A stretch of DNA of 64,000 bases from Robinsoniella peoriensis (GTDB taxonomy: Bacteria > Bacillota > Clostridia > Lachnospirales > Lachnospiraceae): NCBI RefSeq assembly GCF_000797495.1, contig NZ_JTGN01000006.1:154583-218582 (forward strand), given 5' to 3'. Under the pieces are notes generated by a model that saw only the letters and a list, made by a program, of their open reading frames with translations, was not told the origin of the DNA and did no database searches. Below are positions 52,095 to 61,593 of this stretch, one piece after another (within the stretch, counting starts at the first letter, position 1; each line of letters begins with the position of its first letter). A program made the position numbers and the translations under genes.

Positions 52095-54443
52095 TCATTC
52101 CTTTGCTATTTTTTCCATCTTACACTGGATCGCATATTCTCTTGGTGTACAGCCATAATATTTTTTAAACATACGGTAAAAGTAACTTTCATTTTCCATC
52201 CCGACTTTGTTTGCAATTGAGGTGATTGTCTGATTGGAGTCCGCCATCATTTCCGCCGCTTTAACCATTCTGGCGCTTAACATATATTCTCCAACAGACA
52301 TCCCGGTATGCTTTTTAAAAACAGATGCCAGGTATTTCGATGAAATTCCAAGCTCATCCGCAATCATATTCAGGCAAAAACTGCTGTCCATATAGTTTCT
52401 GTTCATATACTCAGTCACAGTCTTCACCAGATTTACTTCTTTAGTATCTGCCTCTTTTTTCTGAGATGAAAAGGCTTCTTCAAACCGCTTCCGTATCAGA
52501 TCCATAATATCATCCAGATATTCCATATTGGTTACACTTTTAAATAAGAATCTGAAATCAAATGTTTCCACATCGACAGCACATGTTCTCATATGATCCA
52601 TCTGATATTTTAAAGCCGTCAAAAAGTCCAGTAATACAATTACCATATTATCATAATTTAACTTTTGAATCTCATGGCTTAGCTGCAAAATAACGCTTTC
52701 CCTTACCTGTGCGTCACCTGCCTTTGCCGCCATTTCAGATGCCAGCTCTTTTGGATCGAAAAGCTCTGCATTCTGAATGTTCGGGGTGCATTCCTTCCAG
52801 TCTATGATCACTGCTCTTCCTAAGGCAAACCGGTAATCCATGGCCTGTTCTGCCTGCCGGTACATAGCCGATATCTTATATTTATCTGAATCTGCCTCGC
52901 TAAAAGCCAATGAAAATGTGATATTAAAATATTCTTTCACATATTTTTGGCATTCGAGAACAGACTCCTTTAAATCTCCGGCATAAATACGACCTGCATC
53001 CCTTCCTCCAAGAAGTACGACAAAAGAATTTTCCTCAACGCGTGCCACTTCACATTCTACCTTCGTTTTCAGTAATTCTAACAGAATATTCTGTACTCCA
53101 AAAACCAATAATTGCTTTTCTTTGACTGTATTATGTTCCAAAATATACTTTTCATCATCAAGCCGAATTACCAGCACACAAAAACGCATACCAGCTTCAA
53201 AAATCCAATGACCTGCAAACTTCTTCCGCAATTTATCAATATGCTGTTCCTGACTGCTTAGAAGAAGATTTTCAAGGTAATATTGAGCCACAATATCCTG
53301 GTTTGCCAGGGTTTGATTTTCAATGCTCACATATTTCTCACTGATTTTTACATAAGCATTTTTTAGATAATCAAATTCATTCTCTTTCACCGCTTCTTTG
53401 GTATCTGGCGGAAGTAAACTGGATACATCTTTTACTAAATTATTTATGGGCCTGTAAATTCTTTTCGCCAGAATCCACAATAACATCATGGAGAAACCAA
53501 ATAACACCAAGGTACATAGAATAAAATTTCTTCTTAATTGATTCAGCGCATGAAATACCTGATCATATTCCTGTATGGAAAGTATATGATTATTATAGGA
53601 ACCTATATTTACGTAAGATATCAGATATTTAGATTCCTTTATTTTTGCCGTATAAAAACCTAAACCATCCTCATTTTGTTCTTTTAATTGATTTTCCTTT
53701 GCAAGAAATTCCCGGATAATCGCCTGATATTCCTCATTATTTTCAATTTTCACATTGTTATTGCATATATTTCCCTCTCCGTCAATCAGTAAAAATTCAC
53801 TGCTGCCGCCGCTGGGCTTATTCATTGTAACCAAATTGTCCAGAATCCAGTTCGTTCTTTGATTCACTGCCAGAAAACTTTGCGGCTGTGAATCACTGCC
53901 CTCAAAATCATAGATAAAATAAGTAAAAACATAGATGTAAGTATCCGGATCATCGGGGGATCGCTGTACCTTTCTCAAATAGGGCTGCATCCTGGTAAGC
54001 GGCTTATTCTTTTCCATAAACTCAATAAGCTGCCTGTCTTTAAAATCGCCGGAAGCTTCCACAGATACCATACTGTCACTGTTTTGATTATATATGTAGA
54101 TGGAATGTAAGGACGGATTCGCACTAAGCACATTTTTTTTCAGCCCGTCTAGTGTAGAGTAGATCTGATACCCTTCTATATCTTCATTATATAAAAGAGA
54201 GGTAACGGATGACTGATGGTAAATGGACTGCATCACACTCCCGACAGTATCTCTGTTATAATCAAAGTTAAAACGCATCTGCTGAAGTAGTTTTCTATTT
54301 GTGTTATTCGTCGTCTCAAGATAAGTTTTTTCAGCCAGATGATATACGGCATAGGAAAACGGGATACTAATCAGGGTAAAAAAGATAAACATAGAAACTA
54401 CAATCTGGTTTAAATAATTTTTGGATTTGTATTTTTTTAACAA
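52095..54443 (-). CDS. Membrane-anchored AraC-family regulator (YesS/YtdP type)
   Basis: 782 residues. Helix near 14-34, an extracellular Cache-like sensor (about 35-300), a second helix near 302-322, a HAMP-like and a helical middle region, and a C-terminal double helix-turn-helix (about 675-775: CLNMIADELGISSKYLASVF, then ITSIANKVGMENESYFYRMFKKYYGCTPREYA). Proteins of this plan activate adjacent sugar importer operons when their external domain senses a sugar. The start is TTG 54443 with GGAGGGTG 7 bases upstream. It sits directly before the importer operon and the TGTACA boxes, its probable targets. Confidence 0.9.
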   Translation of the reverse strand: MLKKYKSKNYLNQIVVSMFIFFTLISIPFSYAVYHLAEKTYLETTNNTNRKLLQQMRFNFDYNRDTVGSVMQSIYHQSSVTSLLYNEDIEGYQIYSTLDGLKKNVLSANPSLHSIYIYNQNSDSMVSVEASGDFKDRQLIEFMEKNKPLTRMQPYLRKVQRSPDDPDTYIYVFTYFIYDFEGSDSQPQSFLAVNQRTNWILDNLVTMNKPSGGSSEFLLIDGEGNICNNNVKIENNEEYQAIIREFLAKENQLKEQNEDGLGFYTAKIKESKYLISYVNIGSYNNHILSIQEYDQVFHALNQLRRNFILCTLVLFGFSMMLLWILAKRIYRPINNLVKDVSSLLPPDTKEAVKENEFDYLKNAYVKISEKYVSIENQTLANQDIVAQYYLENLLLSSQEQHIDKLRKKFAGHWIFEAGMRFCVLVIRLDDEKYILEHNTVKEKQLLVFGVQNILLELLKTKVECEVARVEENSFVVLLGGRDAGRIYAGDLKESVLECQKYVKEYFNITFSLAFSEADSDKYKISAMYRQAEQAMDYRFALGRAVIIDWKECTPNIQNAELFDPKELASEMAAKAGDAQVRESVILQLSHEIQKLNYDNMVIVLLDFLTALKYQMDHMRTCAVDVETFDFRFLFKSVTNMEYLDDIMDLIRKRFEEAFSSQKKEADTKEVNLVKTVTEYMNRNYMDSSFCLNMIADELGISSKYLASVFKKHTGMSVGEYMLSARMVKAAEMMADSNQTITSIANKVGMENESYFYRMFKKYYGCTPREYAIQCKMEKIAKE

Positions 54444-54541
54444 CGGTTTTCACCCTCCTTTCCCTGTCTATTGGATATATTATCATAAAGCTTTGAATAT
54501 TACCATAAATTTTTATCTGTTTTCACCTATTTATCGAACAA

Positions 54542-54573
54542 ACGGCAATGAGGATCAGAATCCTCACTGCCGT
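54542..54573 (-). terminator. Hairpin terminator after the FtsX-type permease
   Basis: ACGGCA-G/A-TGAGGAT pairs with its complement across a CTGA loop, then TTTGTT on the minus strand; it lies 10 bp past the stop at 54583. Confidence 0.75.
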
Positions 54574-54582
54574 CAATCTTTA

Positions 54583-57165
54583 TTATGCCATATCATCCCG
54601 AAGAGCATCAATGATATTTTCTTTTCTGATTTTACTCACAGCGTACAGCATTGTAATAAATATTACAAAGAACACCCCAAGCATACTAATCACGATACTG
54701 GTCCACGGGAACTTAAAATCTATGGCTGCGCCGCCTGCCACCATTCCCTTATAGATCAGCCATGATAAAATTCCTGAAATGGGAAGACCGAACAGCAACG
54801 TCCTTCCCCCGTATAGAACACACTCAAAACGCATCATCTTATTGAAATCGCGGTCGGACATCCCTACCGAGCGGAGCATGGCAAGCTCACGCCTGCGCAG
54901 CTTGATATTGGTAGCGATAGTGTTGAATACATTTGCAACTGCAATCAGTGAAATCATCAGAATAAAAACAACCGTAAACAGATTAACAATGAATAAAATA
55001 TTACGGTTTAACTCCATCATCGCATGAACATTGTATAAACTGTAGCTTGCGGTAATCCCCGATCCTTCAATCAAAGTCTGCATCCTGGCTGTTGACAGCG
55101 AGGGATTTTCTGACTGAAACGTAAATCCTTTGACCTTCACATCCACAGCGGTATCCGGGGGCGCAAGCTTCTCCTTTAGCGACCAGGGAGCCATGATCTG
55201 AAAGAAATATGGCTGCTGCCGGCTGGTTCCTGAATATGGGGGTGTATCCGGCGGTACCGTTTCCACACAGGTAATATTTATGTTTTGCCCCTGTTCCATG
55301 ACAGGCTTGCCATTTTCCTGTGGTATGACAGTGACACTGGCCGAAGAACTCCTGAATACATCCCGAAGCTGGCTGACATCCTCCGCCTGACCACTTTGAT
55401 CCTCCATTTTGGCAACCGCTGTGAGCTTTGCATTTTCTCCGGTATATTCTTCAGCAGGCAGGCCCAGACCATTGATGATTTCGTAATAGGTGTTGTCATC
55501 CAGAAATTGAATCTCTATCGGTAATTTCACCGTTTCTTCCGGCAAAGTTTCTCCTGCAGCATTCAGGTAATCCTCCGACAGATCACTTGCCTGAACAGCG
55601 CAGGTATACTTCATAACAATCTGACTGGAGCTTTTGGTAACACCTTCTGTGGTCTTCAGTTTATCATAAAGTGCAGGCATTTCGCCTTCATCCATATCCT
55701 GTGTGCCAAAACCAATGTCATAGTCCGTAACTGCTTTTGCCTGCTCTGCTGCCTGATTCAAACCTGTTCGAAAGGCACTGGCTGAGACAAACAGCACAAC
55801 ACTTAAAGTAAGCGACAGAATAATGCTGCGGTAACGCCGCTTGTTCCTCTTAAAGTTTTTTAAAGCAAGCGTTTCTTCCAAACCATAAATACGCCGTATA
55901 ATTTTCGATGTTTTTATGGCTTTTGCTTCAACCTTTATTTCATTGGTCTGGCGAATGCACTCCATCACAGGTATACCGGCTGCTTTCTTTGCCGGAATAT
56001 ATGCCGAAATCAAAATGGTGATCATACTGATCACGACTGCCGCCACAAGTGAAGGAGCAGACACCTTTAAAGTCAACGGCACATTGGCATACAGTACATT
56101 GGCGAAATTCTTTGCCACAAGAGCAAGTACGAGCCTGATGCTTGGGATACTAATCAATATGCCAATCGGAATACCGATTGCACCGATACAAAGTCCCTCC
56201 ACCAATACAGAATTACGCAGCTGCTTTTCCGTGGCACCTACCGACATCAGAATGCCAAACTGATGCGTACGTTCGCCCAGGGAGATATGAAAAGAGTTAT
56301 AAATCAGAAATACCGACCCCAGCATAATCAGCGCCACCAAAACTCCCCCTATAGAATAGAGAAGGGTATTGAATATTGTATCATCCGAAATTCCCATGAA
56401 GCGCAGCACATCATCGTTCAGGAGATAAGCAGGGTTTCCGGCAGCTTCTCCTGCATATGCGCGGACCATGGAGGGCTTTTTCAGTGTGACGAATACGCTC
56501 AGGCTCTTTGCAGCATCCATGGGACCGGCTGTTGTAATCATGGTATAGCCGGGCGCAGAGCGTTCCTCAAATGAGGGTCTTTGGCAAATGCCAACAACCG
56601 TGTAAGTTTTCTCTGTCAAGGGTGTCAGTGTCTCTTCTCCGGATTGATACACATTATGCTGGCTGAGTGTTTCTTCTCCAGCCTGACGGGTTCCAACTGC
56701 AAGGGTGAGGGTATCCCCAACCGCAATCTTTACACCGCCGTTTGATGAAATGTGCGCCGGAGCAACTATCTCATTGCTGTTTTCCGGCAATCTGCCTGAT
56801 AGAAGTTCAAGGGGCAGAGTATCAAACGTTTCCTTATTAAACCCGGCGATGAATAAATATGGTTTGTCGGGATTTTGTCCTCCTTCTAGCTTTGCGTAGC
56901 CAACATTTTCAAAAGTTGCAGTATTGGAAACTCTGCTGTCTTTCGCCTGTTCCTGTGCAAAAGCAGAATCTTCATACGGAAACTCAACGTGCCAGCCGCC
57001 GTATTTCATAATGGCTCCATTTACCATATAGGTTTGCAGGGAAACAGCAAAGGCTGCGACTGCGGTAATCAGGGCAGCAGACAGGGCAACTCCGATGATA
57101 GTTACTAACGTTCTTGTCCGGTTCTTTATAAGCCCTTGCAGGGCAACTTTATGGAAAATGTTCAT
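54583..57165 (-). CDS. FtsX-domain ABC permease
   Basis: 860 residues with eight predicted helices arranged as two FtsX blocks, each a helix, an extracellular domain and three helices (for example ALSAALITAVAAFAVSLQTY, then GVLVALIMLGSVFLIYNSFH; later FIVNLFTVVFILMISLIAVA). ATG 57165 overlaps the ATPase stop as ATGA, preceded by AGGTGG. With the ATPase and the two-component system upstream it forms a typical Firmicutes unit for resistance to, or sensing of, cell-envelope peptides; the actual substrate is unknown. Length and topology are closer to the YtrF/MacB-like group than to BceB, which has ten helices and a single large loop. Confidence 0.88.
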   Translation of the reverse strand: MNIFHKVALQGLIKNRTRTLVTIIGVALSAALITAVAAFAVSLQTYMVNGAIMKYGGWHVEFPYEDSAFAQEQAKDSRVSNTATFENVGYAKLEGGQNPDKPYLFIAGFNKETFDTLPLELLSGRLPENSNEIVAPAHISSNGGVKIAVGDTLTLAVGTRQAGEETLSQHNVYQSGEETLTPLTEKTYTVVGICQRPSFEERSAPGYTMITTAGPMDAAKSLSVFVTLKKPSMVRAYAGEAAGNPAYLLNDDVLRFMGISDDTIFNTLLYSIGGVLVALIMLGSVFLIYNSFHISLGERTHQFGILMSVGATEKQLRNSVLVEGLCIGAIGIPIGILISIPSIRLVLALVAKNFANVLYANVPLTLKVSAPSLVAAVVISMITILISAYIPAKKAAGIPVMECIRQTNEIKVEAKAIKTSKIIRRIYGLEETLALKNFKRNKRRYRSIILSLTLSVVLFVSASAFRTGLNQAAEQAKAVTDYDIGFGTQDMDEGEMPALYDKLKTTEGVTKSSSQIVMKYTCAVQASDLSEDYLNAAGETLPEETVKLPIEIQFLDDNTYYEIINGLGLPAEEYTGENAKLTAVAKMEDQSGQAEDVSQLRDVFRSSSASVTVIPQENGKPVMEQGQNINITCVETVPPDTPPYSGTSRQQPYFFQIMAPWSLKEKLAPPDTAVDVKVKGFTFQSENPSLSTARMQTLIEGSGITASYSLYNVHAMMELNRNILFIVNLFTVVFILMISLIAVANVFNTIATNIKLRRRELAMLRSVGMSDRDFNKMMRFECVLYGGRTLLFGLPISGILSWLIYKGMVAGGAAIDFKFPWTSIVISMLGVFFVIFITMLYAVSKIRKENIIDALRDDMA

Positions 57166-57851
57166 GACCACGCCACCTGCCTCTCGTCCCGCACCACTTT
57201 TCCGTCTGCAATGGTAATAATGCGGTCTGCCTGCAAGGCGATATTTTCATCATGAGTGACGATAATCAGCGTCTGATGGTATTTACGGTGACTTTCTTTC
57301 AGCAGATGGATGATTTCCTGTCCATTATGGCTGTCCAGGCTTCCGGTGGGTTCATCTGCAAGCATGACTGCCGGGGCATTCATTAAAGCGCGGCCGATGG
57401 CGACACGCTGTTGCTGACCGCCTGACAGCTGGTTTGGCAAATGTGTTTTTCGTTCCTGCAGTCCAAGAAGATCCAGCAGATCGTTCAGCCGTTCTCTATT
57501 GACCTTCCGTTTATCCATCAGGATTGGCAGAGTCATGTTTTCCACTACATTCAGAGTGGGAATGAGATTGTGGAACTGATAGATCAGTCCAACTTGCCGT
57601 CTGCGGAATATAGCAAGTTTTTCATTGCTTTGGCCGTATACATCCTGACCATCCAAATATACTTTTCCGCTTGTGGGCACATCCACGCCGGCAATCGCGT
57701 GAAGCAAAGTGGATTTACCAGAACCTGAGGAACCTATGATTGCAGTAAAATCTCCTTTTCGAATGGAAAGCGAAACGTGGTCAAGCGCAGTGACCTGGTT
57801 ATCTTCCTTCCCGTAAACTTTACATAAATCTTCAACTTTCAAAAACTCCAT
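57162..57851 (-). CDS. ABC ATPase partner of the FtsX permease
   Basis: 229 residues, all motifs intact: Walker A GSSGSGKST, signature LSGGQQQRVAIGRAL, Walker B VMLADEPTGSLD, and switch LIIVTHDE. ATG 57851 is set by AGGAGG; 14 earlier in-frame residues are discarded. It is translationally coupled to the permease gene. A LolD/MacB-type ATPase expected to drive a mechanotransmission or export cycle. Its own promoter region holds repeated AAGTGAC boxes, so it is probably induced by the neighbouring response regulator. Confidence 0.93.
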   Translation of the reverse strand: MEFLKVEDLCKVYGKEDNQVTALDHVSLSIRKGDFTAIIGSSGSGKSTLLHAIAGVDVPTSGKVYLDGQDVYGQSNEKLAIFRRRQVGLIYQFHNLIPTLNVVENMTLPILMDKRKVNRERLNDLLDLLGLQERKTHLPNQLSGGQQQRVAIGRALMNAPAVMLADEPTGSLDSHNGQEIIHLLKESHRKYHQTLIIVTHDENIALQADRIITIADGKVVRDERQVAWS

Positions 57852-57892
57852 TATGTGAGCCTCCTTTTCAAACATGTCTTGTGCTATACCCA

Positions 57893-57972
57893 AATAATAG
57901 AACTTTTCACTTACATTTTAGTGACTTTTTTGTGAGAGATCCGTCACTTTTTAATATGAATTTTGTCACTTT
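57893..57972 (-). promoter_or_regulatory. Promoter of the ABC genes with AAGTGAC repeats
   Basis: On the minus strand AAGTGAC occurs at the complements of 57965-57971 and 57943-57949, 22 bp apart, with an inverted AGTCACT (57919-57925) and AAGTGA (57907-57912) further on, and TATTAT (57893-57898) as a possible -10. Two helical turns of spacing is usual for OmpR-type dimers. The first box overlaps the kinase stop codon. Confidence 0.5.
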
Positions 57973-58955
57973 GAAAAGCGAATCGAAAAAACCGCACCAC
58001 CCTGGGGGTGATTTTTAACAGTAATTCTCCCACCCTGCCGGGTTATAATCATTTTGCAAAGCGCCAGTCCAATCCCATATCCCGCGGCTCCCGTATTTTT
58101 TCCACGATAAAACCGGTCAAACAGATGGGGCAGATCTTCTTTTTCAAAACCCGCGCCACTGTCGTGAATCATAATCTTCGTATACAGCAGCGTGTCCTCG
58201 CAAACAATTTCAATCTTCCCGTTGTCGCCTGCGCTCTCCATACAGTTTTTCAGTATATTCCGGATTGCCTCGGATAGCCAGCCTGAATCGCCTGTAATCT
58301 CAATTCCTTTGGGTACGTCTATTTGTACCTGTACATTGTGCAGTTCCATTGAAATCAGAAACGGGTGAATTGCAGTGTTTATCAGACAGTTTAGATTTAC
58401 CGGCTCCTTTTTTAAAACCACAATGCCAGCATCCAAACGGGACAATTTCAGCAAAGAAGTAATCAGCCAGTCCATCTGTATATACAGTTCCTCAGTTTCC
58501 CGAAGCAGGTCTTTCCTTTCTTTTTCTTCGGGGTTATTTTGCAGCAAAGTCAGAATCAGATTGGCAGAGGTAAGCGGAGTACGAAGCTGATGTGCAATAT
58601 CGGCAAGAGAATCCGCAAGATGATTTTTCTCTTTTTTCAATGCGACGTTTTGCTCTCGAATACGCAGCATCATCTTGGTAATCTCGCTTTGCAAAATAGA
58701 AAGTTCGCCCTCGTCCAATTCGGTAATATACAGGTGGTCATCGTTATGCAGTACAAGATCAATTTGGCTGGCGAGCTGTGCCAGACTTTGGTAGCGGGCT
58801 TTGGTAAAAGCTAAAAATGCCGCTCCAGCGGCGGCGGCAAAGATAAGGGTCAGGATTCCAGCCGCCGGATGGATGACAAATCCCACCGCAGCAGCTACGG
58901 CGGTTATTGCGGCAAACAAGGCTGAAAACTGTTGAATCTCTCTATTCCGAAACAT
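57966..58955 (-). CDS. Sensor histidine kinase linked to the FtsX ABC transporter
   Basis: 329 residues from ATG 58955 (GGGAGG 5 bases upstream); it overlaps the regulator gene by 14 bp. Two close helices at the N-terminus with almost no extracellular loop, then HisKA (DIAHQLRTPLTSANLIL) and HATPase (RNILKNCMESA, DSGAGFEKEDL, GYGIGLALCKMI). Kinases without a sensor loop, next to an FtsX transporter, generally take their signal from the transporter itself, which is the likely arrangement here. Confidence 0.92.
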   Translation of the reverse strand: MFRNREIQQFSALFAAITAVAAAVGFVIHPAAGILTLIFAAAAGAAFLAFTKARYQSLAQLASQIDLVLHNDDHLYITELDEGELSILQSEITKMMLRIREQNVALKKEKNHLADSLADIAHQLRTPLTSANLILTLLQNNPEEKERKDLLRETEELYIQMDWLITSLLKLSRLDAGIVVLKKEPVNLNCLINTAIHPFLISMELHNVQVQIDVPKGIEITGDSGWLSEAIRNILKNCMESAGDNGKIEIVCEDTLLYTKIMIHDSGAGFEKEDLPHLFDRFYRGKNTGAAGYGIGLALCKMIITRQGGRITVKNHPQGGAVFSIRFSK

Positions 58956-59628
58956 AGCTGCCTCCCAATCGATACCCTGTTCCATGAACAGTCAGAATGA
59001 TTTTCGGGTTAGCCGGTTCATCCTCAATTTTCTCCCGCAGACGTTTGATGTAGACGGTCAAGGTATTGTTATTGACGAACTCCCCTGCCGCATCCCACAG
59101 TTCGTCCAACAGTCTGTTCCGGGTGATAATGCTTTTGGGGTTGTTAATAAATATCAACAGCAGGCGATATTCTAATGCCGACAGGAAAACTTCTTTGCCA
59201 TCTTTTTTCACAACGCCATTGGCCGTATCGGCCTGGAGTCCGAATAATTCAAATGCAGATGGAGAACGGCCGTATTTTCGAAGAGCTGTTCCTATCCGCG
59301 CAATCAATTCCCGTGGGCGGAAAGGTTTCGTGACATAATCATCTGCCCCCATGTTCAGCCCTGTAACGACACTCGCTTCATCACCGGAAGCCGTCAGAAA
59401 GATCACGGGAATATCCTGCTTCTGCCTGATCTCTGTGCAGACGGTAAATCCATTCCCATCCGGCAAAGAGATATCCACCAGCGCCAAATCAAATTTATTT
59501 TCAGCCAGCATAGCAATGGCATCTTTCTGGGTGGGGGCATGGGTAACTATAAATCCTTCCGAACGAAGCAAACGCCCAAGGTTTTTTGCAATTTCCTTAT
59601 CATCTTCAACTAAAAATATCTGTTTCAT
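58942..59628 (-). CDS. OmpR-family response regulator
   Basis: 228 residues. Receiver with phosphoacceptor Asp in LALVDISLPDGNGF, Lys in YVTKPFRP, and a C-terminal winged helix ending VHGTGYRLGG. First gene of the RR-HK pair upstream of the ABC genes. The SD is modest (GGTTGGTG). Likely binds the AAGTGAC repeats before the ATPase gene. Confidence 0.93.
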   Translation of the reverse strand: MKQIFLVEDDKEIAKNLGRLLRSEGFIVTHAPTQKDAIAMLAENKFDLALVDISLPDGNGFTVCTEIRQKQDIPVIFLTASGDEASVVTGLNMGADDYVTKPFRPRELIARIGTALRKYGRSPSAFELFGLQADTANGVVKKDGKEVFLSALEYRLLLIFINNPKSIITRNRLLDELWDAAGEFVNNNTLTVYIKRLREKIEDEPANPKIILTVHGTGYRLGGSYVSE

Positions 59629-59849
59629 TTATATTCACCAACCTTTACTTTACTGGTTTTATTTCTTTTTGCTCTATTATATTTCTTTTTGCAGAAATAT
59701 ACAAGCCGGGGACTTTGAATTCAACATTGTGTAACATTCGCCCTATGATTGTTGCTTGTAAACGCTGTATACGGGTGTTAACTTAAAATACTCGATAAAT
59801 TTAAGTTTTATAAATGCATTTATTACCAAGTAATCAATATATCAAACCA

Positions 59850-59873
59850 GTTAGTCAATACTAATTGACTAAC
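59850..59873. promoter_or_regulatory. Inverted repeat in the long gap before the GNAT gene
   Basis: GTTAGTCAAT (59850-59859) and ATTGACTAAC (59864-59873) with a four-base gap: an operator-like palindrome or short hairpin. The rest of 59629-60036 is strongly AT-rich and shows no other feature; GAGGTG at 60025-60030 is the ribosome binding site of the next gene. Confidence 0.4.
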
Positions 59874-60036
59874 TAACTTGGAAGATATATTATATATTCA
59901 TTAAATACTTGCGTATATTCTTAAAGATACTGGCAAATGTGTTCACTATTAGTAAAAAATAATAATTAAGCCTAATGACATTTATTCTAAAAAATTATAT
60001 ACTATTAAATAGTTAAATTTAAGTGAGGTGACATAT

Positions 60037-60588
60037 ATGGATTGCGATATACGGGAATGGAGAATTGAAGATAAATACAATTTGGCAGAAATATTGAATA
60101 ATAAAAACATCTTGAACAATTTACGTGATGGACTACCATATCCTTATAAAGTCAAAGATGCTGAAGAATTTATCACATCAATGCTATCGGCAGACAAAAC
60201 GAAAACCTTCCCTTTTGCTATCACTTTAAATGATATGGTTATTGGTAGCATCGGAGTATTCCGTTGTGACAATATTCATTTTCAGACTGCAGAAATGGGC
60301 TACTATATAGGCGAACAATATTGGGGAAAAGGTTTTGCAACAAATGCCATTAAGCAAATAAGTAAGTATATATTTGACCATACTGATATTATAAGAATTT
60401 TTGCTGAACCATTTGCTTATAATACTGCTTCTTGTCACGTTCTGGAAAATGCAGGCTTTCAATTTGAAGGCACTTTACATAGCAATGCCGTCAAAAACGG
60501 AAAAGTGACAGATATGAAAATGTATGCTTTAATAAGGGATTACCCTTTTAATAATCTGGGGACTGATCTTTGCATGCAAGAAATTTAA
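60037..60588 (+). CDS. GNAT N-acetyltransferase (RimJ/RimL-like)
   Basis: 183 residues. The fold is clear: MDCDIREWRIEDKYNLAEILNN, then IGSIGVFRCDNIHFQTAEMGYYIGEQYWGKGFATNAIKQI (acetyl-CoA-binding Q/R-x-x-G-x-A variant: YWGKGFAT), and the FAYNTASCHVLENAGFQFEGTLHSNAVKNGK ending typical of the ribosomal-protein/aminoglycoside-like subgroup. ATG 60037 is chosen because GAGGTG is 6 bases upstream. The gene stands alone and is AT-richer than its neighbours. The substrate cannot be told. Confidence 0.88.
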   Translation: MDCDIREWRIEDKYNLAEILNNKNILNNLRDGLPYPYKVKDAEEFITSMLSADKTKTFPFAITLNDMVIGSIGVFRCDNIHFQTAEMGYYIGEQYWGKGFATNAIKQISKYIFDHTDIIRIFAEPFAYNTASCHVLENAGFQFEGTLHSNAVKNGKVTDMKMYALIRDYPFNNLGTDLCMQEI

Positions 60589-60763
60589 TCGGGATTTTAT
60601 AAAAGAATGGAAAACATATTTTAGAAATAATCGAATTCTTTTCAATATAGCAATTTTTGTTTATTTCATTCTCAATATAGTCACATGTTTTATTAGAATG
60701 GCTCGGTTAGAAGTATAATTTCCTTCGAATTAATTAAAATTTAAAAATTCTTTTAAATATATT

Positions 60764-60799
60764 AGGAGAACAGATTAATGTCTGCCCTCCTATTTTTTA
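60764..60799 (+). terminator. Terminator between converging genes
   Basis: AGGAG-AA-CAGA pairs with TCTG-CC-CTCCT, followed by ATTTTTTAT on the + strand. It ends the GNAT transcript and overlaps the last codon of the minus-strand gene at 60797. Confidence 0.7.
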
Positions 60800-61264
60800 T
60801 AACTCATTTTCCGGATCTTTAAAGCTATTCTCATAAATATAAAAGAACTCTTGAATCTTTGTTAATTGTGGCTGAATCTCTTCATCCGCATCTTCATATA
60901 TATAACCAGAATAAGTAGCATACCAATCCCAATAAAATATGGAAAGGTTTCTTCTCAGCTTACGTTCTTTTTTAATATACTTTATACCTTCCGGACAATC
61001 TTTTTTAAGCTGAGCCAACGCTTTAAATTTATCCTTAAAAACAGGATGATCTTCCGCATTTAATCCCATTTCATAAGCCTCATTATCGCCAAATAATTCT
61101 ACCTGCTTATCCTTATCATATTCTTTTACAACTTTGCTCAATTCTGAGCCAAAAAGATGATGTTTGGAATACGAAGGAAAGCTTAGTGCAAAAATCACAA
61201 GAAAAAAAGCCAAAACAACACCGATAAAGCCAAATACTACTTTTTTTGATATTGGATTATTCAT
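60797..61264 (-). CDS. Small membrane-anchored protein of unknown function
   Basis: 155 residues from MNNPISKKVVFGFIGVVLAFF at 61264, the ATG that follows GGTGAG. One N-terminal helix (about 9-28) could be an anchor or an uncleaved signal; the rest is charged, helical and rich in aromatic residues (SIFYWDWYATYSGYIYEDADEE). I do not recognise it. The frame is open much further upstream, but that part is the MITE at 61312-61469 and is not a true N-terminus. No obvious partner gene. Confidence 0.6.
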   Translation of the reverse strand: MNNPISKKVVFGFIGVVLAFFLVIFALSFPSYSKHHLFGSELSKVVKEYDKDKQVELFGDNEAYEMGLNAEDHPVFKDKFKALAQLKKDCPEGIKYIKKERKLRRNLSIFYWDWYATYSGYIYEDADEEIQPQLTKIQEFFYIYENSFKDPENEL

Positions 61265-61311
61265 AAACTCACCATCCCCTTCATAACTTATTTTAGTATC
61301 TATCTGCCTAG

Positions 61312-61469
61312 AGCGTGTTTTAAAATTGCTTTCTGGCAGCTGTGCGTCACAGTTTGTGGGTGATTTGTCCCGGATGAAGGGCGCGTAGCGGGCTACGTAA
61401 CCTGAATTCGGGGCAAATATGCCGCAAAGTGGGGCGTACAGATGGCAGGAATGAATTTTCAAACACGCT
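61312..61469. mobile_element. MITE copy 2 (158 bp)
   Basis: Same length as the copy at 6027-6184 with only a few base differences. Flanked by CTAG on the left and CTAA on the right, so a CTA or TA target. It lies 47 bp upstream of the small membrane-protein gene and may influence its promoter. The rest of 61265-61593 is AT-rich with no gene seen. Confidence 0.85.
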
Positions 61470-61593
61470 CTAACATCCCACGAAATTTATTATACCATGC
61501 ATGGTGTCTAATGACATTAAGTTCAGAAATTGTTAATAATTTTTAATGAATGGTTTTGATTATTTATCTATAAGTACTAATAAGAAAACATAT

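Noticed and set aside
54583..59628. BceRS-BceAB bacitracin module in the strict sense
   Set aside because: The permease has two FtsX blocks with about eight helices, unlike the ten-helix BceB plan; only the general transporter-plus-kinase arrangement is similar.
61265..61462. N-terminal extension of the small membrane protein
   Set aside because: It is translated MITE sequence, nearly identical to the reading of the MITE at 6027; ATG 61264 has the ribosome binding site.
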